Origin: Sternotherus odoratus
Lineage: Eukaryota > Chordata > Testudines > Kinosternidae
DNA length: 64,000 bases
Assembly (NCBI GenBank): GCA_032164245.1
Contig: JAVMKO010000006.1
Span: 40,388,319 to 40,452,318, forward strand
Direction of reading: 5' to 3'
The notes under the pieces were generated by a model. The model ran no database searches and was not told where the DNA came from. It saw only the letters and a list, made by a program, of their open reading frames with translations. A program made the position numbers and the translations under genes. Shown in pieces: positions 22,091-34,900 of the stretch (the stretch's first letter is position 1; each line of letters opens with the position of its first letter).

Positions 22091-25039
22091 ACAGATGATT
22101 TAGATTTTGATACAGCCCCTCTAAGCTATTTCTCAGGTGCAATCCTTGAACTCGCTAAAAATAAATGACTGATGGATGCTGAGTGTTGTAATCAATTTAC
22201 CTCATTTACAAAATGTTTATTTAGCAAAAAAAAAAAAAAAAGGAAAAATATATGTACAAACAGTAACTCTCATTTTCAGGTTCTTTTTTCCCCAAAGAGT
22301 TGCCTCATTAACTCTTTCCTATGCAATTATGCTGCTAGCTTATTTTTTTTTAACTGTTAAGTTCCTCAATGTTATTGGGGAGGCAAGGCTGTTTACTGAA
22401 AGGCAGCTACACGTTCTAATCCAGAGTTCTATCCCCCGTTTTCCCTACTTTGTTTGCCATGACACCTTGGTCACACTTCAGCTGTTGATGCCCCAGTTTC
22501 CCCATTTGTTTCAGTTTAGATTAATTAATACCCAGAAAGCACCATGTGACCATCAGATAAAAAGCACTATTATGATTAGGAATAATAATAATAATTAGGT
22601 ATTAATGACTAATGACAATGGAATGGCTTCAAGGTCCATTTACCATTAAGTGAAATTTCCTTTTTGAAACTACAGACCACACCTTTGTGTTCAGATGCTT
22701 CAGCCACAAGATGCATACTAGATAAGAACAAACAATAGGTGCTGAGTATGATAAAATAATATTTTCAGATTTAGGGTATATAATGCCACCATGTTCCCCA
22801 TGCAACTTTTAAATATTTTTGTTTTCAATCCAAAGGCTTCTATGCAATGTTTTCTTTTAACAAATAATGCATAGACGATTCTGGAGCAATCCTACAACAA
22901 ACACCTGCTGGCAATGAAACATATTTCAGTTCCAAGGAGTTATTTATAATAACAATGAATAAAAAAAATGTTTAAAATCAAGAAAAATACCTTGTTTTTG
23001 TCCTTTTAGAGAATATGATCAATTTCTGCTCAAAACCAGTCCAAGTATTTACAAAAGCATTTGACATGCAGCACATATAAAACCTGTTTGTTTGTGAGCT
23101 AAGAATTATCTTATGTTGTGCTTGTTCTAATGTGGTCACGTTTTCTTGCATTTATGGCATTTCAACTCTGTTGTGATGAAACTGCTGACAAGAGTGCTCC
23201 TTTCCTTAGTATCTCTTTTAAGGTTTTTTGTTTTAGATAGCATGAATTCGATGTCATTTTAAATGTACAGCTCTTTATCACTCGAGGGAAAAGCAGAGCC
23301 ATGTTATATTTAGTACTTTCATTTCTTCTGATTAAATATGAATTACTATGAAATTTTTCTCATCATCTAACACGCCATAATACGCCAACAGCTTTTTAAT
23401 ACACTATATAAGCACAAACTTCTGCTCTAAGAGTTTAATTTGCCCCTCTAATCCAATCACATCAACCTTATTTCTCTTATCAGAGATTCCCATTTTGAAT
23501 TAAATGAGCTCATTAGTTTTAATCAAAAGCAGAGAGATCAAAACTTAAACGTAAATGCTTTAGATCAGAACTGTCAGTCAGCCGTGCAGTTCTATTTTAC
23601 TAAAACACAAGATCAGAGACCCTTAGAACCAATTTTTTCTCGTAAGGGATGCTGAGAGCTTGAAGATGCTATATTCTTTTTTTTTCTCCCAAGGACAGAT
23701 TATACATTTAAGGTTAGACTTAATTTAGAGCTTTTTTTTTTTTTTTCATCCTGGTGGAAATGGAAAAGTATGCCAATCTACTGTTGTCTCTCACATTTAT
23801 TGGTGCTGGTCCTTAGAGACCTGAACAAACGAGAAGCCATCAGAATCCATGCCACAAACCTGGCCTCAAAAAATTCAGCTCTGCTCAACAATATCATGTT
23901 TGCAACATTTAAGAAATGAAACTTTCAAAACAAGGAAATGTATTTCAGGGTCAAAGTTACTAGAACTCTGATACAGCAACGAAGGACCAACCAGAATACA
24001 AGCAGTACTTGTGATATGAGAATCATTATTAATTATTACTGCCTCCAGTACAGTGCTTTAGGAGTATGTTAAGAAACCACAGCGTGGGTGCTTCCTGCTG
24101 TGTGAAGAAATGTTAGAATCAACTTAACATGTGCAGTAGTTGCAGTCCAGTGCATTATACCCTAATACCGGCAATAAGTATGACATGTCCCCATGTGTTG
24201 TAATGGTAATTACCTAAACACACATTAGTAGTGTTAATTAAACACACAAAATCTTGCATCGGAATAAAATTAAAGCTGTGGCATGAACATACCATACCCA
24301 ATAAATGTAAAGATGAGAATATTTTATCCTTAATTCACATTTGTGAAGAAAAGCAAAACAATCTATATTTAGTAAAGTATCCTTGGCACTAAATATTTCC
24401 TGGGTTCTTGTGGCCGTGTACCACAAGCTTGACACTATTTGACCTTTAACATATTTATAAAACCTACATATCTTTCAGTGAACGTTATATCATGCAATAT
24501 TATTTAATAATGTTAATCATCATTATGCATATGGTATTTTAAAGTTAGGATAAAAAGTTATAGGGACATATTCTACCCTTGCTACCTGCACAGAACACCC
24601 CGACTAATGTCAACGTGAGATTTGCAGAGAGATAAATGGTGGAATATGGCCACTGTGAATGCCCAAGAGTTTATTTTAAATGTTAACCACTGAGCCATTT
24701 AATATTTTTTCCAATTATATCAAAGGGGAAGAGCAATCTAAGTGCCATTGGAATGAAAATCTAACACATTTCATGTTTAAAGAGATCTTTTTTGCATTTT
24801 AGAAGTACAAAAAGCAAAAATCTGGGAAAGTCCTGCTTTGCTTCAATTGGTGATGTTCAAGAGAACAATCCTGCATTCTTTGTACTTCCCAAACTATTCC
24901 TCCAGACAGTAGGAGTATGGAAGATAGAAGGAATGTATACATTGTATCCAAGAACATAAAAATGCAACTCGTGATATCTCTACTAATGTGTTATCTAGGT
25001 TAAAAGGTTGGGCAAAACCCCCAGACCCAAAAGGGGGAA
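22091..25039 (-). other. NPAS3 intron upstream of the exon, largely repeat-free
   Basis: This AT-rich stretch has almost no transposon signal. It holds homopolymer runs (A16 at 22226-22241, T15 at 23732-23746). The segment 23100-23640 has dense homeodomain-like TAAT cores and TCF/LEF-like ATCAAAG-type words and is a candidate conserved regulatory region. No second NPAS3 exon was found. Confidence 0.5.
23480..23560. promoter_or_regulatory. Candidate intronic enhancer core (TAAT and TCF/LEF-like words)
   Basis: Within about 60 bp there are TGAATTAAAT, GAGCTCATTAGTTTTAAT, ATCAAAAGCAGAG and AGATCAAAAC. Clustered homeodomain and TCF/LEF-like words inside a repeat-free part of a developmental-gene intron are typical of conserved non-coding elements. 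This is composition-based inference; conservation was not tested. Confidence 0.25.
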
Positions 25040-25130
25040 TACATGAACTAAGGCCCAGATCCTGCAATGAGCTTTCTGTGGATGAACAACATCTGCACCT
25101 GCACGGAGCCTCACTGACTTCATGAAACAG
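25040..25130. repeat. Old interspersed repeat fragment ('agatcctgcaatgag')
   Basis: 'aaggcccagatcctgcaatg', 'acctgcacggagcc' and 'tcactgacttcatg' match the same old family as 4320-4445. Family not assigned. Confidence 0.4.
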
Positions 25131-26905
25131 AACCAAACAGTAGAGAGCAAGAGGGATGTAAGTCATACCTTTCCAACAGCAATAACAGAGGCACGGTATC
25201 CATGTCTGATGCACAAACATATACATATTCAAACAATTTGACCCTGAGGAGAGAGAGCAAGCCCCAAATACAATTTATGTCTTAAAAGTGCAAGCAAATA
25301 AGAAAAAGCTGCCAAAGCTGCATATATGGATGTCCACCAACTCATACCTTTTTTGTCATATGTACTAAAAAAAGGAGAGAAAAAAAGAGAGATGGTATTT
25401 TCCCCATGTTAACAAGCAAAAGATTGTTTTTTAAGCTCACTTTTTCAAAGGGCCAGGAGCTTCAGAAGAGCAGATGACAAGCTACAATGTTAATACCTCT
25501 GCTGAGTTCAAGGGGATTCAGTTAAAGAACAACTTGGTCTCAAAACCATTAAAATAAGCTTTCACCTGCCACTGAAGGTATATATACTTTGATATAAAAA
25601 CCTTTGTTAAATTAAACTAAGAGGAAAAACAAGGAATTGTTTACACACTGTAAAGGGGAGACCAAATAGGAGGGGACACACACATTAGTAAGAAAGGGAT
25701 GCTTGCTAGCTCATGTCCTGCTGTAGGCTTATAAGCATCTTCCTGAATATTCTCAAAATCTGGTCAGTTTGCATGTGCAATAGAGAACCATTAAATTCAG
25801 GCATGCAACTGGGCAACCCATATATGTAATTTCAGTTGGACTCGATGCTTACACATCTCCTTTAAAATATTTCTATTTCCTTTTGTGAACAGTTTTGCAG
25901 TTTATTGCCTCTAACCAGGCATTAAAAGACTTTCAAGGAAGATTTAATCGTCAGCAGTTAACTACCCTATTTCTCCCCCCCCATATTATTTGTCTTAAAG
26001 TGTGGTTCTAAAGAGAAAAATTACTCTTAAAATGATATTGTTTCCATGCTTATCCTCTCTCAATTATCTACAGATCAAAAAATTTTATATTACTAGTAAA
26101 AATATTGTTTGATTCAGACACATCAGTGACCAAGGACAGACAGAGGGATGGATTTTAAGTGGGAGGATGCAATTTTATTAAAATTGACAGAGGAGGGGTG
26201 CAACCCACCCTATCACCCAGACTCATACCCTGTGGGGGTTACAGGTCTCTCATAACCCCTAAACCCCAGCACACTATTCTCAGCCTGCCCCTAGGATTCA
26301 GCTCGCTCTTCTGAATCTTTTTACACCTCCACCTCACATACCCTGGGTACAAGGTCCATCAGCAAAAACCCGGTCTTTTATTTCTCATCTTTTCAGCCTT
26401 TTAACCACACGGGAAACCTGTGGAAACTAACTCTGGAACTAACATCCCTACTACCACTAATTACTAAATCCTACTCGTATTTAATCTAACTGTGCCTCTA
26501 AGATGCTGTGAGGAAGGCAAGTCCTCCCACCCCCGGACCTCTGCTAATTTTGCCTCTAAAAAATTCCTTTTTGGTCCCCAAAACAGGCAATCAGACTCAT
26601 ACCATCTGCAAAACACAGCTCCAATACTACAGTTTTAAGGAGTGGAAATGCACTTCTGAAATGGAGCAAGAAGAAGCTCCCAAGACCGTGGCTAAGGTTT
26701 GAATTACTGAAAAGGCAGTGTGAAGGGCTAATCAGTTCCCCATCTCCCCTACCTGGCCCATGGGTGGATAAAGTCTCTGAAGAAAGAGGAGCCACTCCTG
26801 TGTGTGCTCTCCCAAACCTTTCTGCTGAGACTGTTCCAATCACTATGTGTCCCATCAAGTTTTCCACCCACTGAGACAAGTAGGTGGCATTTTATAACTG
26901 CCAGC
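25131..26905. other. Intronic sequence, mostly unassigned
   Basis: 25131-26140 is AT-rich unique sequence. 26140-26880 is richer in C and G and reads like an old repeat ('cagactcatacc' occurs twice, near 26219 and 26593), but I cannot place it. Confidence 0.4.
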
Positions 26906-26913
26906 CCTGCAAA

Positions 26914-27160
26914 CAGGGGCGGCTCCAGGCACCAGCACAGCAAGTGCGTGCCTGGGACAGTCGCTGTCAGGGTGGCAGTCAGGCTGCCTTCAGCGGCATG
27001 CCTGCAAGAGGTCCGCTGGTCCCACAGATTTTGTGTCATTTCGGCAGTGGGTACGCCAGGTCCGCAGAAATGCCGCCGAATCAGGGTGGGACCAGAGGAC
27101 CTCCCGCAGGTTAAGACTGCCTGCCACGCTTGGGGTGCAAAAAATGTAGAGACGCCCCTG
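26914..27160. mobile_element. Short non-autonomous hAT element, family C
   Basis: The left end starts CAGGGGCGGCTCCAGGCACC and the right end finishes AGAGACGCCCCTG. An exact 8-bp duplication, CCTGCAAA, lies at 26906-26913 and 27161-27168. Internal phrases 'cggcagtgggtacgcc' and 'agaaatgccgccgaat' are self-complementary. No coding capacity. Confidence 0.93.
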
Positions 27161-27168
27161 CCTGCAAA

Positions 27169-28430
27169 GTCAACCTGGGAGCAGCAAGTCAAGCTGATTT
27201 CTTTCCAGCCCATCACCCCTAGTAAATCCTTCTGAAATCTATGGGACTCCTGATATGCTCAGAATTAAGTACATGGTTAGATGTCAGCAGTTTGCAAGAT
27301 CAAGTCCCAAATGAACCATTTTCTTGATGTTGCAGGGACCAGAATAGAAACCAGCTCATCTTCCCCTAGCAATATTACTATGAAGGATTAAATGGAATCA
27401 AATGTAGAAATATATTTTTGCTAAGCCCACTAGATTCAAAACCATGATTTTTGTACTATATAGGCAAACAGAATTTCTTTCTAGCCTTAAAATCTCAGTG
27501 ATATTATATATAGAAAAGATGTTTTGGGTCACTGTTAGAGATTTCTAAAATGTGGTAGTTATCATTTCTCTCTATGGGGCCTCTTTAGTTGGACTCGAGG
27601 CATTAAAGCAGCCTCATTTTACAGGCAAAGGGATATGAAAGAGTGTCCTAATGCTTATTTATTTATGTATTTATTTATTTTGAAGACTATGGAACCAACA
27701 CAACAAACAACTTAGACACAGGCCTCACTTCAAACATGCAAGATATTTCAACGGAGCGACTTGTGCTTAAAATCAGGCACATGCTTAAATGTTTTGTTGG
27801 ATCAGGGCCAAATACAGAATAGTTTTATCCTTACAACTAGAAATACAAGAATGTGTGGGAAAATAATACAAAGATTATTCCTTGTCTGGCCAACGAAGGC
27901 GTTCAGTCATGATATTGCAAATGAGACGTATTGTATAATTCCAATGATGTTAATTTTCCACACACCAAGAACATTTTTTCAAGACTAACAGATTCAGTAC
28001 CAGAAGTTTGTTCTACTTGGATATCAGGTAAATGAGAATTTTTAGAAAGATCACACTCATCAATACCTTCAAAAGACGGACCCTCAGCTAAATTTGTTTT
28101 AGGAGTTTCAGACCTCCACAAATTCTGAGCCTCATCAAAATCAAGAAAGACATTTTAGTCTCAGTAAATAACTTGTAATGTTTCAGAATTAAATATTGCC
28201 CCCACCTGAACATATATCTTATCAAAAATTGTTTTTAAAGCCTTTGGCTGTGTTTCCCATGCAAAAATATGAACACATTAAAACTGGACATCACTGCTAT
28301 TGAACCACCTTCTTTCAAAACACACATTATATTTTTGTCATAATCCATCACAGAAGAGCGAGCAACTGGGTTCTACAAATCTACCACAACGTTGTAGCTC
28401 TAGAGATGTGTAACTGGAAAGCCTATTACA
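27169..28430. other. Intronic sequence with small repeats
   Basis: There is a TTTA-type simple repeat at about 27655-27682. A short copy of the old 'atgcttaaatg...ttggatcaggg' repeat lies at about 27755-27805. The remainder is unassigned. Confidence 0.4.
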
Positions 28431-28468
28431 TCCTATATAATAATTGGCTAGAGAAGTTTGTGTGGAGC

Positions 28469-28540
28469 CGTCATGCGCAGTAGAGACGGCCCGGATGAAC
28501 GGCATGCTGGGGGTTGTAGTTCGGAGGCACAAAATGGCCA
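28469..28540. promoter_or_regulatory. Promoter-like block inside the Helitron (ZNF143, YY1 and NRF1-like words)
   Basis: The block holds, in order, TCATGCGCAG (NRF1-like, 28471-28480), GGCATGCTGGGGGTTGTAGT (28501-28520, the reverse of the ACTACA...CCAGCATGC word bound by ZNF143/THAP11) and AAAATGGCC (28531-28539, YY1-like). This trio is typical of TATA-less CpG-island promoters of housekeeping genes. Its location inside Helitron termini suggests a captured gene promoter. The sequence words are directly visible; function is inferred. Confidence 0.5.
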
Positions 28541-28608
28541 CCGCGCGTGCCTGCCTGAGGGATCCTCACTCACTCGGAGCTAGCACCAAGGAGCAGTTAT
28601 ACATATAA
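28534..28608 (+). other. 24-codon open frame starting at the YY1-like site, possible captured exon 1
   Basis: An ATG at 28534 in a favourable context (A at -3, G at +4) opens a 24-codon frame beginning MATARACLRDPHSLG and ending at TAA 28606-28608. Start codons overlapping a YY1 word are common at the first exons of housekeeping genes, so this may be a captured exon 1 fragment. It may equally be chance. The protein is not recognised. Confidence 0.25.
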
Positions 28609-28921
28609 AGTTAGACATAGTTGGAGGGAGCTGAGCGAGGGGGGGTGGTCGTTGGAGGGGGTCGGGAGTTGAGCGAGGGGGGTCATTGGAGGGGGAGGGA
28701 GCTGAGCGAGGAGGGTCGTTGGGGGGGAGGGAGCTGAGCGAGGGGGCATGCGTTGGGGAGGAGGGAGCTGGGGGGCAACTGGGGGAGGGGGAGGTGTTGG
28801 GGGGGCGCTGGGAGAGCGGGTGGGGGGGGGTTGGAGTGGGAGGGGAGGGGGGAGAGAGCTTAGTGAGTGTGGGGGCCGCGAGCCATTTCTATTGGCCTGT
28901 GTCCACGGGCTTTTACACTAG

Positions 28922-31900
28922 TAATTAATAAAGGCTCAGATTTTATATCTTCAAACAGCCCTAGCAAAGAAACAAAAGGATCTTTACTTCCTGTTACTTT
29001 TTGTAAATCTCATATACAGATGCGGGAGGCCCTGGATTTATCCTTTGAGTAGGCAACATTTTGCTATGAAAATTGGCCATGGATCTGGTCCAAACCCACC
29101 TCAGAAGCTAAAACAAAAATAAAGCAAAAATGTACAAAGGAAAAAGAGAGCAATTCAAATATCAATAGTGTTTATAGGTACTCCCCTTGGAAATCCAACA
29201 AGCTCACTTTTCAATAATTAGGGAGCCTAAGGCCCCAAAGTTCACACCGAAAATTAAGGGAAAGAAAGAGGAAGGAGGGGGAGATAAGGGATTGCTCACA
29301 GGAGAAGTCCTCTGTTTAAACTCTCTCAGGTTGGTGATGTCATGTTTCACAGTAAGAGGATGCGGGCTCCTGACTCTGGGTAGCCATCAGCACCATCCTG
29401 TATATATACACAGTATATGCAGACTGCACAATAGTATGTCACAAAGGTTTTCATTCCACTTGTTTAGAAAGACACTGCATAATTCACTACAGTACTGACT
29501 TCACCACTCAGAAGCAATGAGCCCATTCCAGATTCATAGCAATAAAGTCTTTAAACTGCAGCAGACCATTATGTATTAACACACACACATATATTCCTGA
29601 ATATAAATTATCATTCTTGCAGATAACAAGAAATATACATTTTCTGCAGAGACAGCAATTCACTTACTAATTAACTGAGAAAACATGGATAAAAAACTCT
29701 GTCATCCAAAATTTTGACTATGTGGCCTATTTTTTATTTCTTTTTATCTTCCAAGTCTGGTTCTTTTCATGTTGTTTTTTTTAATCCCTCCAAATTTTCC
29801 AAGCCAGCAAGCTGAGTTGTGGCATGAGATATTAGATTGTATCAGTTATGTTGCATTAGGTTATGTAACAATCTTGACATCCTTATATAACACTGATACC
29901 CAGACTTTAAAAAAAGGGAAAGGAAAGCCAAATGTATTATTTTGAAAGGGATATTACACACTTCTTTAGGATTGCAAAATCCTAAGTACCATGAATGGAA
30001 TCTAATGGTATATTTCATCTGCTGAACATGAGAGTCAAGAAAATGCCTGTACTAGGATAAGGACTTCAAATTCTGTTCTCCATTCATTGTATGCCCAGGA
30101 AACATGGAGCTCCTGAGCAAAATATGGCTTCAACACCATTGCAGTCTCATCCGAGTTGCATCCAGTATATCACATTTTAACAATGAGAGCTAGGGTATTG
30201 ATCCTGAAATTGCTGCTGAAGTCAAGGGGCACAGAAGTTAGCAGGCATCACACAGGGTTCAGGCCCTAACTCCAGGAATTTCTCAGTTCAGTCAACCAAT
30301 CAGATAAAACGTGTTCTGCATCCTCAAAAAGCCTTTAAGGACACCCTCCCTCCATCACTTGTCCAGACAGAGGAGTGTACTGGATGTCTGTGTTATCTCT
30401 AATAAGAGTAAGAGACAAGCAAACAATCATGTGACACATAGCTATAATTCCACCAAGGGATGCCACTGTTATTGTAACCCACAAAAGTAGATACTCTAAA
30501 CAAATGTGTGAGGTTGCAATGCATAGAACATCACAGATACAGAATCTGATAATAGCCCTTAATCTTCCATCCTCACCCTGTACCTTGGATAGGTCCTTTG
30601 GTCTTTCCCCATGCACCTTCTTAAATCACTCACAAACAGAAATATTTGAATGTGTAATCACATGGCTTTCCTCTGAGGCTCTGCACAGAGCATACTCATA
30701 AATACATTGGTAGCCCAAGTATTTCTTATCAAGGCATCAATGTGCATTGTGAAGCTTCTCTGCCATGGAAAGCATTCTAGCCCTTTTCAAAAGGAGGTTG
30801 GAGGCTGTGAATTAAGATTAAAAGACTGAAATACATGTGCAGTAGCTTGGCTAGACAATATCAGTGGACATGACAACCATGTACAAGAGCACCAAGGAGG
30901 GTGGGGATTTGTTTAGGGTCATACAACGGCTTGTATAGCTATGAACAATTAAATGAAATTAAGAGAAAGCAAATATGGGCTGAATCTCAGGGAAAAATTC
31001 CTACTATATTACATGTTGAAATACTCCTCCAGGGAAGTGGTGAAATCTCCAATACTAGAGACACTCGCAATGTCAGGGATGGATTCTAAGTGATCATGAT
31101 ACAATCCAGAAGTCCACAGAAAAACTATACTGGGAGCTGGATTAGGCCCTTGATGACCATCTTTATCTCCTCAAACTTCTGAGGGGGGGGGGATTGCCTA
31201 TAGTTTAGATTGTCTATGCCAAGTTTCAACACAGAGTCCATTTATGAATCAGGGGCCAACTTTTACAAATGTACACAGTTCATTCTCAAAATACCGACAC
31301 CAGGCTCAGTAATACAATGGACACTGCTATAACTAAAGCCACATTTTCAAAAGTTTAATCCAGGCTTTATTTATGGACAGGAAAAATCACTCCTGCAATT
31401 ACATGCAATGCAATTTTGTTTTACAAGCAAATGCGTGGGGACAAATAAAAAAATGTCAATGTGTAAACTACATTTGTATGCTACTGTTTGCTCAGTTTGC
31501 ATGAACAGATAGGACTAGTATGTGCAAATTCAATCACTTGTGTACAGAAGATTGCACACACAGAGAGGCCATGTCTTGAAAATTTGCCCCATAATGTTAA
31601 CTATAATTAGGCTTTCCTCCATTTATTTTCTAAATCAATAGTTTGTGCATGTAGCTGTAGTGAAGGCACAGAAGAAAAACCAAAGTGCAAACACCATTAA
31701 TAGAATTTCTAAGTCATTATATAAAGATATTGTTTAATGCTTCACTATTCTTGGAGAAACAAAATGACCTCAATAGTAGTTGGTGTTCATTTTGTTGTTA
31801 TCATACTAGCACTAAGAAGCACTGTTAAAGTTAATGCCTATCACAACTTCCATTATTACTAATATTATTCTGACAGACTAGAAATGCATAATATTGGGAT

Positions 31901-34900
31901 ACAAATTCCTATTTTGTGTCACTTACTTCAAATGTTTAAGTTCTCATTCCACAAAATGTTTTGCATGTTTAGTGAGATATCAGACTAGTTAGTTGGCAGG
32001 ATGGAGTTATAAATAAGATTTGTTTTATTCCTGTAACTTTAAGAGACATATTTTACAAATCAAATTTGGCAGGTCATTGGTCTGTGAAATACATATATAT
32101 TTTTTGCCTGTTCGAAAACAACATAATAAAGGTTTGCCATTAAAGGAACTAGTCACTGAAGAAAATTTTAACTCTTAAAAGCCCTTTGGAAATGTTACCG
32201 TCCTGCTGGGTTTCAATCCATTATCTAAACATTTGCAAATGTACCCATATTCATCAAAGAGAATGGAAGGGCTGTTATGGCCCACTGAATGAATGGTACA
32301 CAAACTACACTGGGCATGAACCTCAAATTCCCTTCTGAAAATTCATCTATTTTAAGTAAAGGAATATATAATCTAATCTGACCTATCAGCAACGCTTGTA
32401 AATTTTCAAGATTCAATAAAGGTCGCAAAGAAAACCCAGCCCTAAATTACGGTAGCCTAACTTGTTAGTGTACTTCTTCTGTTAAATAACATACATTCAA
32501 ATAAAGTTTAAAATAAAAAACCATATTCAAGTGACTAAGATGATATTGAACCGGGGGGGGACTATACTGGATAAAAAGTAATGTTTGTGTTTGCATTATG
32601 GCATGGGTAGGGAGGGAAAAGGAGGAAATGTATGGAGTCTAACTACTGAAGAACTCTTTATGAAGGCAAAAATGACCATTGAACTCTCTGGGAGTCTTGT
32701 ATTTGCATAGGGAGTACAGGTTTAGGCCCTATGCGGATCTTGAAAAATAAGATGTTGAGATTCAGCTACAGTTAATCTTTCCTGGGTTTGAAAGGCTTAA
32801 ATGATCATATGGCCCTCTCTTGGTTTTGGAAGTTTGCATGTAAATTTTGAACACTTTGTAATGTAGCGCAACACTGTCATTAAAAAGTTGATGCTACAGT
32901 ATACACTGAAATACTGACTTTTTTTTGTCCTAACAGTATCAACTGTTTTTTCCCCCTATCTTGCAAGTTTTCAGATCTTGCTTGTGAATCATAAACTGAC
33001 ACTCCAGAGCATAGCTGTGAAAATAACTGTGGTTCAGAGCTGCCAATAATGGCCCACTAAAGTTCCTTCCTAGCACATGGCATAAAAAATCCTTATGATG
33101 TCACCTAACACTGCCAGCTTGTTTGGGTTTAAAAATCACAATAAAAGAGGTTGCTTTCCAGATTTTCATATGCCAAGCAGGGGTTGCTTCTTGGTAAGGT
33201 TCTCCCCTGAGAGAGAGAAGAGCATTCAAGCTACCTCATGCTGCTCACAGTCAGTGTTTAGATGATACTACTCTGGGGAAACAGACACATTGTCAAAGTC
33301 AAGCTGCTACCAGTGGGTGTTTCTGCGCACATCTACTGAGCAGTAGAAAAGTTCAAGGGAAAAAATAGGGTATCATAAAGATAGCCTTTGCGAGTACATG
33401 AGATCCAACACAAGCTATTATGCAGTAGACTGTGCACTCCAAAGAACAAACAGTATGAATACAGAAAGTGAACATTCTAAATCTTACTGGAAACCCTCTG
33501 TAAATGTAGCCACTTGAGGGATCTATTTCTTGAGAAAAAACATTTTGTGCTCCTGGGATACTTTTTGGATTTTATTTCCAAAGCTGCATTCTGGATCGAG
33601 CAGAGCAATGCCTTTATCACAACTATAAAATGGTTACGAGCCAATTCTTCATATAAAACAGTCAGTAACGGTGGGGCTTTTTTTACGACAAACATGATGT
33701 CAGACAAAGGGCATTAGGACTTAGTCTTTGTACTACAGTACAAAATAACAATATATAAACACCTTTGTGAAGGCAGCTTGAAACTCCATGTTTTCTATTA
33801 AAAAGCCATGTTCAATCTTCACTGTTGATAGAACAGAATAGCTAACACAGAGAACATTGTATATCAGAAAGGTCAATAGTTATTATGAGCTACAAATATA
33901 TTTTTTTCCATCCTTCAGGCTGTTTAGCGCATATCACAGCATGAGCAGCTGTCTTCTTTAATACTTTTAAAATTAGAATCCCAAAGAGGAAGAAAAAATT
34001 ACATTTGCAATGATTGCTCTTTGCTTTTGTAAGTTTACTTTAATACACTATTTTATATACATGAATCTAGCATGCATCCTAACCAAGGGGCAGTAACTGG
34101 TTGCTAGTATCTACTGGATTGCTAGATCTGTGTGTACAGTAGCCTGCTGTAAAATCACTTTGACACAAATTGTGTAACTGTACTGCATATATAAAGACTA
34201 TATATCATACATATAGTTACTGCCATATATTGTATTTGAAACCATACACACACACAGTGGTTACCTCTGAAGGATCAATATTTATCCCAATTAACACAGA
34301 GGGGAATCTGTGATACCACATTTCCCCCATATATTTAGATTATGAAAAAGATTGTGGCATCAGTTGACTTTTTAAAAACAATCACTACAGATATGTGCAT
34401 GCATATTTTATTATAGTGATTTCTACAGTTAAAACTACAACCATGTTTCCTTCATAGCCCCTAGTTTTTATCTATGAGAATTTTCCAAATCTTCCACCTT
34501 TCAGGGAGAGATTTTCCAGGCATCTTTCTATCCAAAGGTGAATTTTTGTGCGTCAAGTATGAACAAAAATGTTTCAGCAACTTTGAAGTATGAACTGAAT
34601 GGAGAAAAATACTCATTATTATAAAACAAATTTTTACAACATTTTTGAACATTTCTACAATCATGGTTGGGGAATAAAAAGATTAATTTTGTTACAGAAA
34701 TTTTATTAATTGAAGACAAGTGCATTTTCATCCCTAGTTTCAATGACAGTCATATTGTACACAGTTAAGTACAGGATCACTATGAACGCATGTGTGGCTA
34801 ACTTAGCTGCATTGTGGAAAGTGTAGTGAGGATACACAGGGTAAGGAGGGCTGCTGCTAGTTTTGAAAAGTGAGGAGGAACCTCTATTCTGATATGCCTC

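Larger units (their letters stand above)
28431..28921 (+). mobile_element. Complete non-autonomous Helitron with captured GC-rich sequence
   Basis: The element starts with TC (TCCTATATAATAATTGG) after an A. It ends with CTAG before a T, the expected A/T insertion site of Helitrons, with no target duplication. Just before the end is a short hairpin, GCCTG-TGTCCA-CGGGC, followed by TTTTACACTAG; this is the Helitron 3' signature. The 491-bp interior contains a CpG-rich promoter-like block (28469-28540) and a G-rich array whose units contain GGAGGGAGCTGAGCGAGG (28620-28860). No Rep/helicase gene, so it was moved in trans. Confidence 0.85.

Noticed and set aside
24894..25232. 112-codon minus-strand frame as an upstream NPAS3 exon
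   Set aside because: It does not resemble PAS-A or the serine-rich region expected just upstream, and has no clean splice sites.
30335..30616. 93-codon minus-strand frame starting MHGERPKD
   Set aside because: No recognisable family, no splice sites and no transposon context; length is within chance for this composition.
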